Positions 22,573 through 36,193 of a DNA stretch of 60,000 bases are shown here, one piece after another; position 1 is the stretch's first letter, and each line of letters opens with the position of its first letter. The DNA lies in NCBI RefSeq assembly GCF_964355755.1, contig NC_092677.1:751001-811000 (forward strand), in the 5' to 3' direction. Source of the stretch: Antedon mediterranea. Its lineage: Eukaryota > Echinodermata > Crinoidea > Comatulida > Antedonidae. The notes under the pieces are model-generated. The model was not told the DNA's origin and searched no databases. It saw only the letters and a list, made by a program, of their open reading frames with translations. Position numbers and translations under genes: made by a program.

Positions 22573-23926
22573 CTGACGAAAATCCGAAGAAAGAGTCCTG
22601 GTTCATTCGGTATGTCGTGAACCCCCTCGATGCAAGTTGATTATTACATATCAAACTTAAATCATAAATTTTACTATGATGAAATCTTCAAAAATTTTAA
22701 ACGCTGATATTTTATGAAAGTACATACTTTCAAGTTTTATATATTAACATGTAAAGAAAAAAGATAAATGTTATGTTTATTGTTTTGCTCTTTGAATATG
22801 TTTATGTTTGTTTGATGATAATTATTTCAAACATTACATTTAATATGCAAATAATGTAGGCATCAAACACTTTTTAACATTCAAGACTATAATAAATTAG
22901 ACCTATGATTAATACACTGCAAGAAAATAAAATAAAAAATGGGGGTAACCTTGCATTCTGATGAACTGTTTCATTTTTAAAAGTAGACATATTTAGGAAC
23001 ATTTTCATAATTTTTTGACGTTTTCGTGCGCAACCTGTCGTGTTTAACGTGCTCGTAGAACGCCATTTCAAGTTGAAAAGTGAATAAAATAACGTAAAAT
23101 TGTTAACCGAAGATTTAAAAACACAAATCGTGTAAAAGAAATGTTTATACGTGTTCCCTGCGCCATGCGCGCGTAAAAATGTGCGCACCAGTGGCAATTT
23201 TTTAAACGCCTAAAATGACCTGAATCGTGCTCTAATTTAATCAAAAATTGATTTGAAGCATTTTAAAATTTCAAACGCCATTTACGCGCGCACTTTCTAA
23301 TGTTACAAATTGCGGTAGCGTTAAAAAAGTTAACTATTGATGTGAAGCAAACGTGGCTGAAAATGACGTTAATAAATATTCATTTGTGTCGAAGTTATAA
23401 CCAATTTAAGATTTTCAGAAAATCACGCGTAACTTACGCTACGCGGCTCTGACATTGTCAAAAAGCTTGGCTGGACAACTTCAGTAAAATGTCTAAATGC
23501 TGAACAAGTTACAACATATTATGTTTACACGTTGAAGAGAAACAGCGTGCACAAAATAAGAAGAGTAAAATATTTCAAACGCAATTTACGCGAAAACTTT
23601 CTAATCTCCAAAAATTTGTTAAACATTCCAAAAGTTAGCCATTGATGTGAAGAAAACGTGGCTGAAAATTTTGTTAAAAAATATTTATCGGTTTCGAAGT
23701 TATGACCGATTTAAGATTTTCAGAAAATCGCGCGTAACTTACGCTACGCGGATCTGACATTGTCAAAAAGCTTGGCAGTACATCTACAGTTAAATGTCTA
23801 TATGTTGATGAAGTTACAACATGTTATGTTAACACGTTAAAGAGAAAACGCGTGCACAAAATCCGAGAAAGAAAGAAGAATAATAAAAAAAAAAAAAAAA
23901 AAAAAAAGTAACACTACAATAACAAA

Positions 23927-23951
23927 GGTTATCCGCTTGAGGCGGATAACC
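23927..23951 (+). terminator. family B 3' terminal hairpin
   Basis: 10-bp perfect stem GGTTATCCGC / GCGGATAACC with loop TTGAG. The left arm repeats the motif after the family B 5' hairpin (22357-22366). Confidence 0.75.
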
Positions 23952-23952
23952 A

Positions 23953-25362
23953 ACTAGATTTAATTCGTCACTATGACGAATTATAGGTTATATGCATTGA
24001 TTTAAATAAAGATAATTGATTTTTAAAAGATATATTGATTGATTGATTTTCTCAGAATCTTTAATTATTTATAATATATGATAGGACCTTGCTAACGCGA
24101 ATAGCATAACCGGTATCACAATCCGATCAAAGATCCCTCTGCGTATAATGTCATAAACCGCATTTGTTGTTACATAATAATAAAGACATAAAGTAACTTT
24201 TTATCTAGATTTCATTATAAATCATGTGTATAATCTATACACTAAGAAATAAATTTGAACAATACGGATAATAAAAAAAAAATCTTATTTCGTTTCCCAA
24301 GGTGAGACTCGAACTCGGTACCTTGAATGCCATTGACACGAGCACAGACCATCGAGCCATACACAACTGACTAAAAGTTGGAGAAAAATTCCTCCGTGTA
24401 TTTACTATGCAGTAACCACTTTGGTGCAGATAGATTATTACATACCGCAATGAATTATAATGTTTTACTATGATGACATCTTTAAAAATTTAAAAAAATG
24501 ATGCACTGTCAAACTATATACTTTTAACTTTAATATATGAACTTCTTAAGGAAGAAAGTTAACGTTAAGTTTGTTATTTTGGCCTAAGAAAATGTTATAA
24601 TTTGTTTGATTGTCGAAATTAATTTTGTTAAATTTAATATGCCATTAATGATGACTTAATCAACTTTTGTTCTTCTAATTTCATAATAAATCATACATAT
24701 GATACATACACTTCAAGAAAATTAAATAAAAAATAGGTGTTCCCGAGCATTCTAACGATATATATTAATTTTAAAATTTAGCATATTTTCACCATTTTGT
24801 TAACTTACACGTGCGTAGCCCGTCACTTTTGACGTGCTCGTATAACGCTGTTTCGCGTTGAAAAGTGAATAAAATATGATGATATTATTAAAGAAAGGTT
24901 ATACAACAGTAATCGGACACAAACAGTGCGCATTAACGTTTGACGCGCAGTACGCGTGCAAAAATCTGCGCACTCATGGCAATTTTTTAAACGCTTAAAA
25001 TTGCCTGAAACGTACTCTAATTTCATCGAAAATAAATTCTGACAATTTTCAACATTTTAAGCGCGCGTACGCATGCGTTATATGCGCTACGCACGTAATT
25101 GTATTTCCATATGATGAAATATGACCTGAAATTTATGAGTACCAAATTTTGTTTAAAAGTGATTCATGTTTGTGAAGATATGATTACAAACGTGATTTCG
25201 TTAAATCGCGCGTAGACCGCGTAATTTTTGATTGCGCATCGTGAAAACATAACCACATCGATTCCTGGCCATAAGGAATATACTCTGAAAAATTGACTTA
25301 GATAGATGAAACTGATGCCAAGATAATTCACGGACAAATAGTGCTAAGGAAAGAATAAATAA
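23953..25362 (+). mobile_element. HINE family A, copy A5
   Basis: Variant II of family A (GTAATCGGACACAAACAGTG in the body), with complete 5' end and no 3' hairpin. It is almost identical to the left two thirds of A6. Its tRNA-like B-box (GAGTTCGAGTCTC) is closer to consensus than in variant I copies. Confidence 0.8.
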
Positions 25363-26773
25363 ACTAGATTTAATTCGTCACTATGACGAATTATAGGTTA
25401 TATGCATTGATTTAAATAAAGATAATTGATTTTTAAAAGATATATTGATTGATTGATTTTCTCAGAATCTTTAATTATTTATAATATATGATAGGACCTT
25501 GCTAACGCGAACACCATAGCCGGTATCACAATCCGATCAAAGATCCCTCTGCGTATAATGTCATAAACCGCATTTGTTGTTACATAATAAAAAAGACATA
25601 AAGTAACTTTTTATCTAGATTTCATTATAAATCATGTGTATAATCTATACACTAAGAAATAAATTTGAACAATACGGATAATAAAAAAAAAATCTTATTT
25701 CGTTTCCCAAGGTGAGACTCGAACTCGGTACCTTGAATGCCATTGACACGAGCACAGACCATCGAGCCATACACAACTGACTAAAACTTGGAGAAAAATT
25801 CCTCGGTGTATTTACTATGCAGTAACCACTTTGGTGCAGATAGATTATTACATACCGCAATGAATTATAATGTTTTACTATGATGACATCTTTAAAAATT
25901 TAAAAAAATGATGCACTGTCAAACTATATACTTTTAACTTTAATATATGAACTTCTTAAGGAAGAAAGTTAACGTTAAGTTTGTTATTTTGGCCTAAGAA
26001 AATGTTATAATTTGTTTGATTGTCGAAATTAATTTTGTTGAATTTAATATGCCATTAATGATGACTTAATCAACTTTTGTTCTTCTAATTTCATTATAAA
26101 TCATACATATGATACATACACTTCAAGAAAATTAAATAAAAAATAGGTGTTCCCGAGCATTCTAACGATATATATTAATTTTAAAATTTAGCATATTTTC
26201 ACCATTTTGTTAACTTACACGTGCGTAGCCCGTCACTTTTGACGTGCTCGTATAACGCTGTTTCGCGTTGAAAAGTGAATAAAATATGATGATATTATTA
26301 AAGAAAGGTTATACAACAGTAATCAGACACAAACAGTGCGCATTAACGTTTGACGCGCAGTGCGCGTGCAAAAATCTGCGCACTCATGGCAATTTTTTAA
26401 ACGCTTAAAATTGCCTGAAACGTACTCTAATTTCATCGAAAATAAATTCTGACAATTTTCAACATTTTAAGCGCGCGTACGCAAGCGTTATATGCGCTAC
26501 GCACGTAATTTTATTGCCATATGATGAAATATGACCTGAAATTTATGAGTACCAAATTTTGTTTAATTGTGATTCATGCTTGTGAAGATATGATTACAAA
26601 CGTGATTTCGTAAAATCGCGCGTAGACCGCGTAATTTTTGATTACGCATCGTGAAAATATAACCACATCGATTCCTGGCCATAAGGAATATACTCTGAAA
26701 ACTTGACTTAGCTAGATGAAACTGATGCCAAGATAATGCACGGACAAAATAGTGCTAAGGAAAGAATAAATAA
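25363..26773 (+). mobile_element. HINE family A, copy A6 (chimeric)
   Basis: The left part matches A5. From about 26460 rightwards it instead matches A2 (ACGTAATTTTATTGCC, AAAACTTGACTTAGCTAGAT, AAGATAATGCACGGAC). This points to recombination or gene conversion between copies. It has no 3' hairpin and abuts A7. Confidence 0.78.
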
Positions 26774-28189
26774 ACTAGATTTAATTCGTCACTATGACGA
26801 ATTATAGGTTATATGCATTGATAATTAAAATAAAGATAATTGATTTTTAAAAGATATTTTGATTCATTGATTTTCTCAGATTCTTTAATTATTTATAATA
26901 TATGATAGGACCTTGCTAACGCGAATACAATAGCCGGTATCACAATCCGATCAAAGATCCCTCTGCGTATAATGTCATAAACCACATTTGCTGTTACATA
27001 ATAATAAAGACATAAGTTATTTTTTATCTAGATTTCATTATAAATCATGTGTATAATATATACACTAAGAAATAAATTTGAACAAACAATACGGTTAATA
27101 AAAAAAAAATCTTATTTCGTTTCCCAAGGTGAGACTCGATCTCGGTACCTTGAGTGCCATAGACACGAGCACACACAACCGAGCCATACACAACTGACTA
27201 AAAATTGTAGAAAAATTCCTCCGTGTATTTACTATGCAGTAACCACTTTGATGCAGATAGATTATTACATACCGCAATGAATTATAATTTTTTACTATGA
27301 TGACATCTCTAAAAATGTACAAAAATGATGCACTGTCAAACTATATACTTTTAACTTTAATATATGAACTTTTGAAGGATGAAAGTTAATGTTAAGTTTG
27401 TTATTTTGGCCTAAGAAAATGTCATAATTTGTTTGATTGTCGAAAATATTTTTTTTAATTTAATATGCAATTAATCATGGCTTAATCAACTTTTGTTCCC
27501 TTAGTTTAATAATAAATCATACATAAGATACATACACTTCAAGAAAATGAAATAAAAAATATGTGTTCCCGAGCATTCTGACGATCTATATTAATTTTAA
27601 AATTTAGCATATTTTCACCATTTTGTTAACTTACACGTGCGTAGCCTGTCACTTTTGACGTGCTCGTATAAGGCAATTACGCGTTGAAAAGTGAATAAAA
27701 TATGATGATATTATTAAAGAAAGGTTGTACAACCGAAATCGGACAAAAAGAGTGCGCATTAACGTATAACGCGCAGTGCGCGTGCAAAAATCTGCGCACT
27801 CATGGCAATTTTTTAAACGCTTAAAATTGCCTGAAACGTACTCTAATTTCATCGAAAATAAATTTTGACAATTTTGAACATTTTAAGCGCGCGTACGCAA
27901 GCGTTATATGCGCTACGCACGTAACTGTATTGCCATATGATGAAATATGACCTGAAATTTATGAGTACCAAATTTTGTTTAATTGTGATTCATGCTTGTG
28001 AAGATATGATTACAAACGTGATTTCGTAAAATTGCGCGTAGACCGCGTAATTTTTGATTACGCATCGTGAAAATATAACCACATCGATTCCTGGCCATAA
28101 GGAATATACTCTGAAAAATTGACTTAGATAGATGAAACTGATATCAAGATAATTCACGGACAAAATAGTGCTAAGGAAAGAATAAATAA
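26774..28189 (+). mobile_element. HINE family A, copy A7
   Basis: Variant I, nearly identical to A4. Complete 5' end, no 3' hairpin, and abuts A8. Confidence 0.8.
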
Positions 28190-29796
28190 ACTAGATTTAA
28201 TTCGTCACTATGACAAATTATAGGTTATATGCATTGATTTAAATAAAGATAATTGATTTTTAAAAGATATATTGATTGATTGATTTTCTCAGAATCTTTA
28301 ATTATTTATAATATATGATAGGACCTTGCTAACGCGAACACCTTAGCCGGTATCACAATCCGATCAAAGATCCATATGCGTATAATGTCATAAACCACAT
28401 TTGTTGTTACATAATAATAAAGACATAAGTTACTTTTTATCTATATTTCATTATAAATCATGTGTATAATCTATACACTAAGAAATAAATTTGAACAAAC
28501 AATACGGATAATAAAAAAAAAATCTTATTTCGTTTCCCAAGGTGAGACTCGATCTCGGTACCTTGAATGCCATAGACACGAGCACAGACCATCGAGCCAT
28601 ACACAACTGACTAAAAGTTGTAGAAAAATTCCTTCGTGTATTTACTATGCAGTAACCACTTTGGTGCAAATAGATTATTACATACCGCAATGAATTATAA
28701 TTTTTTACTATGATGACATCTTTAAAAATGTAAACAAATGATGCACTGTCAAACTATATACTTTTAACTTTAATATATGAACTTCTTAAGAAAGAAAGTT
28801 AATGTTAAGTTTGTTATTTCGGCCTAAGAAAATGTCATAATTTGTTTGATTGTCGAAATTAATTTTTGTAAATTTAATATGCCATTAATGATGACTTAAT
28901 CAAATTTTGTTCTCTTAATTTTATAATAAATCATACATATGATACATACACTTCAAGAAAATGAAATAAAAAATAGCTGTTCCCGAGCATTCTAACGATA
29001 TATATTAATTTTAAAATTTAGCATATTTTCACCATTTTGTTAACTTACACGTGCGTAGCCTGTCACTTTTGACGTGCTCGTATAACGCTGTTTCGCGTTG
29101 AAAAGTGAATAAAATATGATGATATTATTAAAGAAAGGTTATACAACAGTAATCGGACAAAAACAGTGCGCATTAACGTTTGACGCGCAGTGCACGTGCA
29201 AAAATCTGCGCACTCATGGCAATTTTTTAAACGCTTAAAATTGCCTGAAACGTACTCTAATTTCATCGAAAATAAATTCTGACAATTTTCAACATTTTAA
29301 GCGCGCGTACGCATGCGTTATATGCGCTACGCACGTAATTGTATTGCCATATGATGAAATATGACCTGAAATTTATGAGTACCAAATTTTGTTTAAAAGT
29401 GATTCATGCTTGTGAAGATATGATTACAAACGTGATTTCGTTAAATCGCGCGTAGACCGCGTAATGTTTGATTGCGCACCCTGAAAACATAACCACATCG
29501 ATTCCTGGCCATAAGGAATATACTCTGAAAAATTGACTTAGATAGATGAAACTGATATCAAGATAATTCACGGACAAAATAGTGCTAAGGAAAGAATAAA
29601 TAAATAAATAAATAAAGATTTTGACAGAATCAAGAGGTTATATGCATGATAATGCATATAACCTAATAAATAAATAAAGATTTTGACAGAATCAAGAGGT
29701 TATATGCATGATAATGCATATAACCTAATAAATAAATAAATAAAGATTTTGACAGAATCAAGAGGTTATATGCATATCATGCATATAACCTAATAA
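28190..29796 (+). mobile_element. HINE family A, copy A8, with three stacked 3' hairpins
   Basis: The 5' hairpin carries one mismatch (TGACAAATT). The body is variant II. After the body comes (AATA)n and then three successive modules of GATTTTGACAGAATCAAG plus hairpin, each separated by AATAAATAAA-type spacers. Confidence 0.8.
29635..29791 (+). terminator. three tandem family A 3' hairpins
   Basis: Stems AGGTTATATGCAT / ATGCATATAACCT occur at 29635-29664 and 29697-29726 (loop GATA) and at 29763-29791 (loop ATC). Each is preceded by the same 18-base lead-in. The repeated unit is ~62-66 bp. The different loops show that they are not all copies of one module made in a single event. Confidence 0.75.
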
Positions 29797-31206
29797 ACTA
29801 GATTTAATTCGTCACTATGACGAATTATAGGTTATATGCATTGATTTAAATAAAGATAATTGATTTTTAAAAGATATTTTGATTCATTGATTTTCTCAGA
29901 TTCTTTAATTATTTATAATATATGATAGGACCTTGCTAACGCGAATACAATAGCCGGTATCACAATCCGATCAAAGATCCCTCTGCGTATAATGTCATAA
30001 ACCACATTTGCTGTTACATAATAATAAAGACATAAGTTATTTTTTATCTAGATTTCATTATAAATCATGTGTATAATATATACACTAAGAAATAAATTTG
30101 AACAAACAATACGGATAAAAAAAAAAAAATCTTATTTCGTTTCCCAAGGTGAGACTCGATCTCGGTACCTTGAGTGCCATAGACACGAGCACACACCACC
30201 GAGCCATACACAACTGACTAAAAATTGTAGAAAAATTCCTCCGTGTATTTACTATGCAGTAACCACTTTGGTGCAGATAGATTATTACATACCGCAATGA
30301 ATTATAATTTTTTACTATGATGACATCTCTAAAAATGTACAACAATGATGCACTGTCAAACTATATACTTTTAACTTTAATATAAGAACTTTTGAAGGAA
30401 GAAAGTTAATGTTAAGTTTGTTATTTTGGCCTAAGAAAATGTCATAATTTGTTTGATTGTCGAAATGAATTTTTTTTAATTTAATATGCAATTAATTATG
30501 GCTTAATCAACTTTTGTTCCCTTAGTTTAATAATAAATCATACATAAGATACATACACTTCAAGAAAATGAAATAAAAAATATGTGTTCCCGAGCATTCT
30601 GACGATCTATATTAATTTTAAAATTTAGCATATTTTCACCATTTTGTTAACTTACACGTGCGTAGCCTGTCACTTTTGACGTGCTCGTATAAGGCAATTT
30701 CGCGTTGAAAAGTGAATAAAATATGATGATATTATTAAAGAAAGGTTGTACAACCGAAATCGGACAAAAAGAGTGCGCATTAACGTATAACGCGCAGTGC
30801 GCGTGCAGAAATCTGCGCACTCATGGCAATTTTTTAAACGCTTAAAATTGCCTGAAACGTACTCTAATTTCATCGAAAATAAATTTTGACAATTTTGAAC
30901 ATTTTAAGCGCGGGTACGCAAGCGTTATATGCGCTACGCACGTAAGTGTATTGCCATGTGATGAAATATGACCTGAAATTTATGAGTACCAAATTTTGTT
31001 TAATTGTGATTCATGCTTGTGAAGATATGATTACAAACGTGATTTCGTAAAATCGCGCGTAGACCGCGTAATTTTTGATTACGCATCGTGAAAATATAAC
31101 CACATCGATTCCTGGCCATAAGGAATACACTCTGAAAAATTGACTTAGATAGATGAAACTGATGCCAAGATAATTCACGGACAAAATAGTGCTAAGGAAA
31201 GAATAA
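29797..31206 (+). mobile_element. HINE family A, copy A9
   Basis: Variant I with a longer A-run (GATAAAAAAAAAAAA) beside the tRNA-like segment. Complete 5' end, ends GGAAAGAATAA against family C copy C1, no 3' hairpin. Confidence 0.8.
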
Positions 31207-32802
31207 ACTAGACATGAAACTCGTCACTTTGACGAGTTAGTTATCCGCACAACGACAAACGCCACGTGCACGTCATACGTTAGAATATTGCACACAGATA
31301 AAGATTATGGCATTATGACAAGAACTGAAGAATATGATATGCTGTTAGTGCTGAATTCTGTCAATTTTGTGTCATATAGTATATACATGCAAACAGTATA
31401 ATCTGTATACATATTACATACAGTGTAGAATAGGTGAAATTACGAGACCCGCCATTTATTCAAATTTTTAACATGGCGACGGTATCAAAATGAAACACTT
31501 AAATATCAATTTCAGAAGGAAATTATCTCAGAAACAACATATTAACGTGTAGAAGAAATTTGAATACGTAAAATATAGATGCGCACCCTTTTAAATGTGA
31601 TGAACTATTACGCAAAATATGAAAATACGACTTTTTTTATTCAACTGGCCATATGATGACGTCACAACATCCGATTGGCAAAATGTTTACATGAATTCGT
31701 ATCTACAATCCAATAGCTTCCAGAAAACGTTTTAATCGTGATTATCACATTTTATTCTTACGAGCTATTACAGATTAAAATTTACTGTAAAGATGAAATT
31801 AATGACCAATGTAATTTAAATTTTTAGGCATGATGACGTTAAAAAAATTAAAAAATTTTTAATTCATGCAAAAGATAGTTGATTGACCTAGAATATATTA
31901 AAATCGGGGTGAAAATGGACAACGAATAAGTGGAGATGCGCTCTATTAAATGTGATGAGCTATGACGAAAGAGACAAAAATCCTATATTTTATATTCGCG
32001 TGGCCTTACGATGACGTCACAATGTCCGGTTAGCCATATTAATGCATGATTCGATATCTACAACTTATCAACTTCCAGAATATGTAATTTAAAAAAAGTT
32101 CTCCATGTAGTTTAGAATCTATGACTGTTTAAAAATAGGCATAATTTTGACGAATTTTTGAACTTTTTCACCAGAAACGCGTGCAAATTATTTAATTCGA
32201 CGTGCTCGTATGACGTAATTTAAGTCGAAATTGTTTAAAAGTTGGTAACATTACTATAAAAGGCTGAAAAAACATAAATCACGCGAAAAAAATATGTTTT
32301 TAACGCTACGCGTGTACCGCGTGCGTAAAAAGTTTCGCGCGCGTGGGAATTTTTGACATGCTCAAAATGACATGAAACGCATAGAAAGTTGATTAGAAGT
32401 TGATTTTTCGCATTCTAAAATTTTAAACGCGCGTGCGCGCGTAACTTTTTGTGAAACATGCTATTTTTAATCCATAGAAAGTTAGCGCTTGATGTGACTT
32501 AAATTTTCACAAAGTGTCAAAACAAAATTATGTTTCGTTTTTAGTCTATGATCAATCATTGAAATTCATAAAATCGCGCATAAGTCACGTTGCCCAACTC
32601 TGACGTCATTCAAAAATAGGAGGTGCACAAGTTCACGTAAATGTCGATATGTTGACAAAGTTACGATATGTTCTGTTTACACGTTTTAGAGAAACGCGAC
32701 GCACAAAAATGACAGAAGGAAAGAAGTATAATACAGAAAAAAAAAAAAAATATGATGAAACAGGACGATTACAAGGAGTTATCCGCTACTAAGCGGATAA
32801 CT
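31207..32802 (+). mobile_element. HINE family C, copy C1, complete with 3' hairpin
   Basis: It begins ACTAGA. The 5' hairpin AACTCGTCA-CTT-TGACGAGTT is at 31218-31238, then GTTATCCGC (31240-31248). The body contains ATGATGACGTCACAAC-type blocks and a CpG-rich GCGCGTGCGCGCG segment. It has no tRNA-like part. The 3' hairpin AGTTATCCGCT-ACTA-AGCGGATAACT is at 32777-32802. The missing first G of the motif (AGTTATCC rather than GGTTATCC) is mirrored in its own 3' hairpin. Confidence 0.83.
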
Positions 32803-32866
32803 AATAAAGAAATAAATAAAGATTTTGACAGAATCAAGAGGTTATATGCATGAATGCATATAACCT
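32777..32866 (+). terminator. family C 3' hairpin followed by a solo family A 3' hairpin
   Basis: The C-type stem (11 bp) is at 32777-32802. It is followed by AATAAAGAAATAAATAAA, the A-type lead-in GATTTTGACAGAATCAAG and an A-type hairpin at 32839-32866 (loop only GA). The A-type 3' module stands without any A body, so it is a solo 3' end. Confidence 0.75.
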
Positions 32867-32875
32867 AATAAATAA

Positions 32876-34453
32876 ACTAGACATGAAACTCGTCACTTTG
32901 ACGAGTTAGTTATCCGCACGACAAACGCCACGAGCACGTCATGCGTTGGAATATTGCACACAGAAAAAGATTATGGCATTATGACCTGAAGAAGAATATG
33001 ATTATGTTATTATTGCTGAATTCTGTTATTTTGTGTCATAGTATACACAGTATAATCTGTATACATCACATACAGTGTAGAATAGGTGAAATTACGGGAC
33101 CCGCTATTTATTCCAATTTTTAACATGTTGACGGTTTCAAAATGAAACCCGAAGGTAGCAATTTCGGAAGGAAATTATCTCAGCAACAACATATTAGCAT
33201 GTAGAAGAAATTTGAATACGTGAAATATTGATGCGCGCTCTTTTAAATGTAATGAATTATAATGCAAAAGATGAAAATACGACTTTTTTTATTTAACTGG
33301 CCATATGATGACTTCACAACATCCGATTGGCAAAATGTTCACATGATTTCGTATCTACAATTCAATAGCTTCCAGAAAACGTTTTAATCGTGATTATCAC
33401 ATTTCATTCTTATGAGCTATAACAGATTAAAATTTACTGTAAAGATGAAATTTATGCAACATGTAATTTAAATTTTTAGGCATGATGACGTCATAAAAAT
33501 TAAAATATTTTTAACTCATGCGAAAGACAGTTGATTGACCTAGACAATATCAAAATCGGGGTGAAAATGGAAAACGGATAAGTGTAGATGCGCTCTATTA
33601 AATGTGATGAGCTATGACGAAAGATACAAAAATCCTAAATTTTGTATTCGCGTGGCCATACAGTGACGTCACAATGTCCGGTTAGCCATATTAATGCATG
33701 ATCCGATATTTACAACTCATCAACTTCCAGAATATGCAATAAAAATAACTTTCACCGTTTGGTTTAGAAACTACGACTGTTTAAAAAAAGGTATAATTTT
33801 GACAAATTTTGACAAATTTTTGAACTTTTTCATAAAAAACGCACATAAATTATCCAATTCAACGTGCCCGTATGACGTGATTTTAAGTCGAAAATGTTTA
33901 GAAATTGGTAAAATTACTAAAAAAGGGTGGAAAAACATAAATCACGGGAAAAAAAATGTTTTCAACGCTACGTGTGCACCGCACGCGTAAAAAAATGCGC
34001 ACGCATGGGAATTTTTGACATGCTCAAAATGACATGAAACGTGTAGAAAGTTGATTAGAAATTGATTTTTCTCAATTTGAAATTTTAAACGCGCATGCGC
34101 GCGTAACTTCGTGTGAAACATGCCATTTTTTTACCACAGTCAGTTAGCGCAAGATATAAATTAAACTTTTGTTAAGTTTAAATTTAAATTGTTATATGGT
34201 TTTCGATCTATATTAAATACGAGAAATTCGTAAAAACGCGCGTAAGTCATGTTGCGCAACTCTGTCGTCATTCACAATAGGAGGTGCACTATTTCACGTG
34301 AATGCCCACATGTTGACAAAGTTATAAAATGTTATGTTTACACGTTTTTGAGTTACGCGAGACACAAAATTGACAGAAAGAAAGAATAATACAGAAAAAA
34401 AAAAAGATGATTTCATACAGTTACAAGGAGTTATCCGCTGAATGCGGATAACT
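32876..34453 (+). mobile_element. HINE family C, copy C2, complete with 3' hairpin
   Basis: Same 5' end as C1. The body is diverged from C1 by scattered substitutions and small indels. The 3' hairpin AGTTATCCGC-TGAAT-GCGGATAACT is at 34429-34453. The 98-aa open frame at 33694-33990 lies inside the body and has no equivalent in C1, so it is not counted as a gene. Confidence 0.83.
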
Positions 34454-34493
34454 AATAAATAAATAAATAAATAAAGATTTTGACAGAATCAAG

Positions 34494-34630
34494 AGGTTAT
34501 ATGCATATCATGCATATAACCTAATAAAGATTTTGACAGAATCAAGAGGTTATATGCATGATAATGCATATAACCTAATAAAGATTTTGACAGAATCAAG
34601 AGGTTATATGCATGATAATGCATATAACCT
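34494..34630 (+). terminator. three tandem solo family A 3' hairpins
   Basis: Hairpins at 34494-34522 (loop ATC), 34547-34576 and 34601-34630 (loop GATA) each follow the same 18-base lead-in. They sit after copy C2, not after a family A body. The second and third are separated by only AATAAA. Confidence 0.75.
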
Positions 34631-34631
34631 A

Positions 34632-36193
34632 ACTAGATCTTAAACTCGTCACTTGAGGACGAGTTTGGTTATCCGCCCGCAACAAAACGTATCTTGCGCA
34701 TTCAAGTACTTTTCAGTTGTGACTTTTCCAAAAAAAGTAGCCTATTCAAAATTAAAACTGCCCTTTAAGTGTAATAACCAAACAAATCCTTTTATTTAAT
34801 TGTTTTCCCGTAATGAGATTTGAACCCGGTACCTCTGATACCAAAGTCGGTTGCACTACACATCGAGTCATATGAGCACCTGCTGAAGAAAATCCGAAGA
34901 AAGAGTCCTCGTTCATTCGGTATGTCGTGAATCCCCTCGATGCAAGTTGATTATTACATATCAAACTTATATCATAAATTTTACTATGATGAAATGTTCA
35001 CAAATTTTAAACAGTGACATATTAGCAAAGTGCATACTTTCAAGTTTTATATATCAACATGTAAAGAAAAAAGATAAACGTTATGTTTATTGTTTTGCTC
35101 TTTGAATATGTTATTGTTTGTTTGATGATAAAAATTTCGAAAATTATATTTAATATGCAAATAATGTAGCCATCAAACACGTTTTAACATTCAACACTAT
35201 AATAAATCAGATCTACGATTCATAGACTGTAAAAAAATAAAATAAAAAATGGGGGTAACCGTGCATTCTGATGAACTGTATCACTTTTAAAAGTAGACAT
35301 ATTTTGCAACATTTTCACAATTTGTTGACGTTTTCGTGCGCAACCAGTCATGTTTAACGTGCTCGTAGAACGCCATTTCAAGTTGAAAAGTGAATAAAAT
35401 AACGTAAAATTGTTAACCTAAGTTTGAAAAAGACAATTTATGTAAAAGAAAAGCTCATACGCGTTCCCTGCGCCGTGCGCGCGTAAAAATGTTCGCACCA
35501 GTGGAAATTTTTAAACCCTTAAAATGACCTGAAACGTGCTCTAATTTAATCAGAAATTGATTTGAAGCATTTTAAAATTTTAAACGCCGTTTACGCACGC
35601 ACTTTCTAATGTTACAAAATTCGGTAGGGATAAAAAAGTTAACAATTAATGTAAAGCAAACGTGGCTGAAAATTACGTTAAAAAATATTTATCTGTTTCA
35701 AAGTTATGATCAATTTAAGATTTTCAGAAAATCGCGCGTAACTTACGATACGCGCATCATACAGCGTCCAAAAGCTTGACTGCACATCTTCAGTTAAAAG
35801 TCTATATGTTGACCAAGTTACAACATGTTATGTTCACGCGTTGCAGAGAAACGGCGTGTACAAATTTGGAGCATTTTAAAATTTCAAACGCAATTTACGC
35901 GCAAACTTTCTAGTCTCCAAAAATGTGCTAAAGATTGAAAAAGTTAGCCATTGATGTGAGGAAAACGTGGCTGCAAGTTACGTTAAAAAATATTTATCGG
36001 TTTCGAAGTTATGTTCAATTTAATATTTTCAGAAAATTGCGCGTAACTTACGCTACGCGGATCTGACAGAGTCCAAAAGCTTGGCTGCACATCTTCAGTT
36101 AAATTTCTAAATGTTTACCAAGTTACAACATGTTATGTTAACACGTTGCAGAGAAACGTCGCGTACAAAAAGTGGCGGAAAGAAAGAAGAATA
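34632..36193 (+). mobile_element. HINE family B, copy B2
   Basis: 5' hairpin at 34642-34666 and GGTTATCCGC at 34667-34676. Body as B1, including the duplicated ~300-bp segment. The tRNA-like B-box is mutated (GGTTCAAATCT). It ends GGAAAGAAAGAAGAATA against B3 with no 3' hairpin. Confidence 0.82.

Larger units (their letters stand above)
22322..23952 (+). mobile_element. HINE family B, copy B1, complete with 3' hairpin
   Basis: It begins ACTAGA. The 5' hairpin AAACTCGTC / GACGAGTTT with a 7-base loop is at 22332-22356, immediately followed by GGTTATCCGC (22357-22366). The body carries a tRNA-like segment and two diverged direct copies of a ~300-bp segment (TTTACGCG...GGTAG...GAAAACGTGGCTGAAAA). 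It then has an A-run (~23885-23907) and the lead-in ACACTACAATAACAAA. The 3' hairpin GGTTATCCGC-TTGAG-GCGGATAACC is at 23927-23951. No protein is encoded. Confidence 0.85.

Noticed and set aside
33694-33990. 98-residue open frame in copy C2
   Set aside because: The equivalent region of copy C1 is interrupted, and no domain or codon pattern supports coding.
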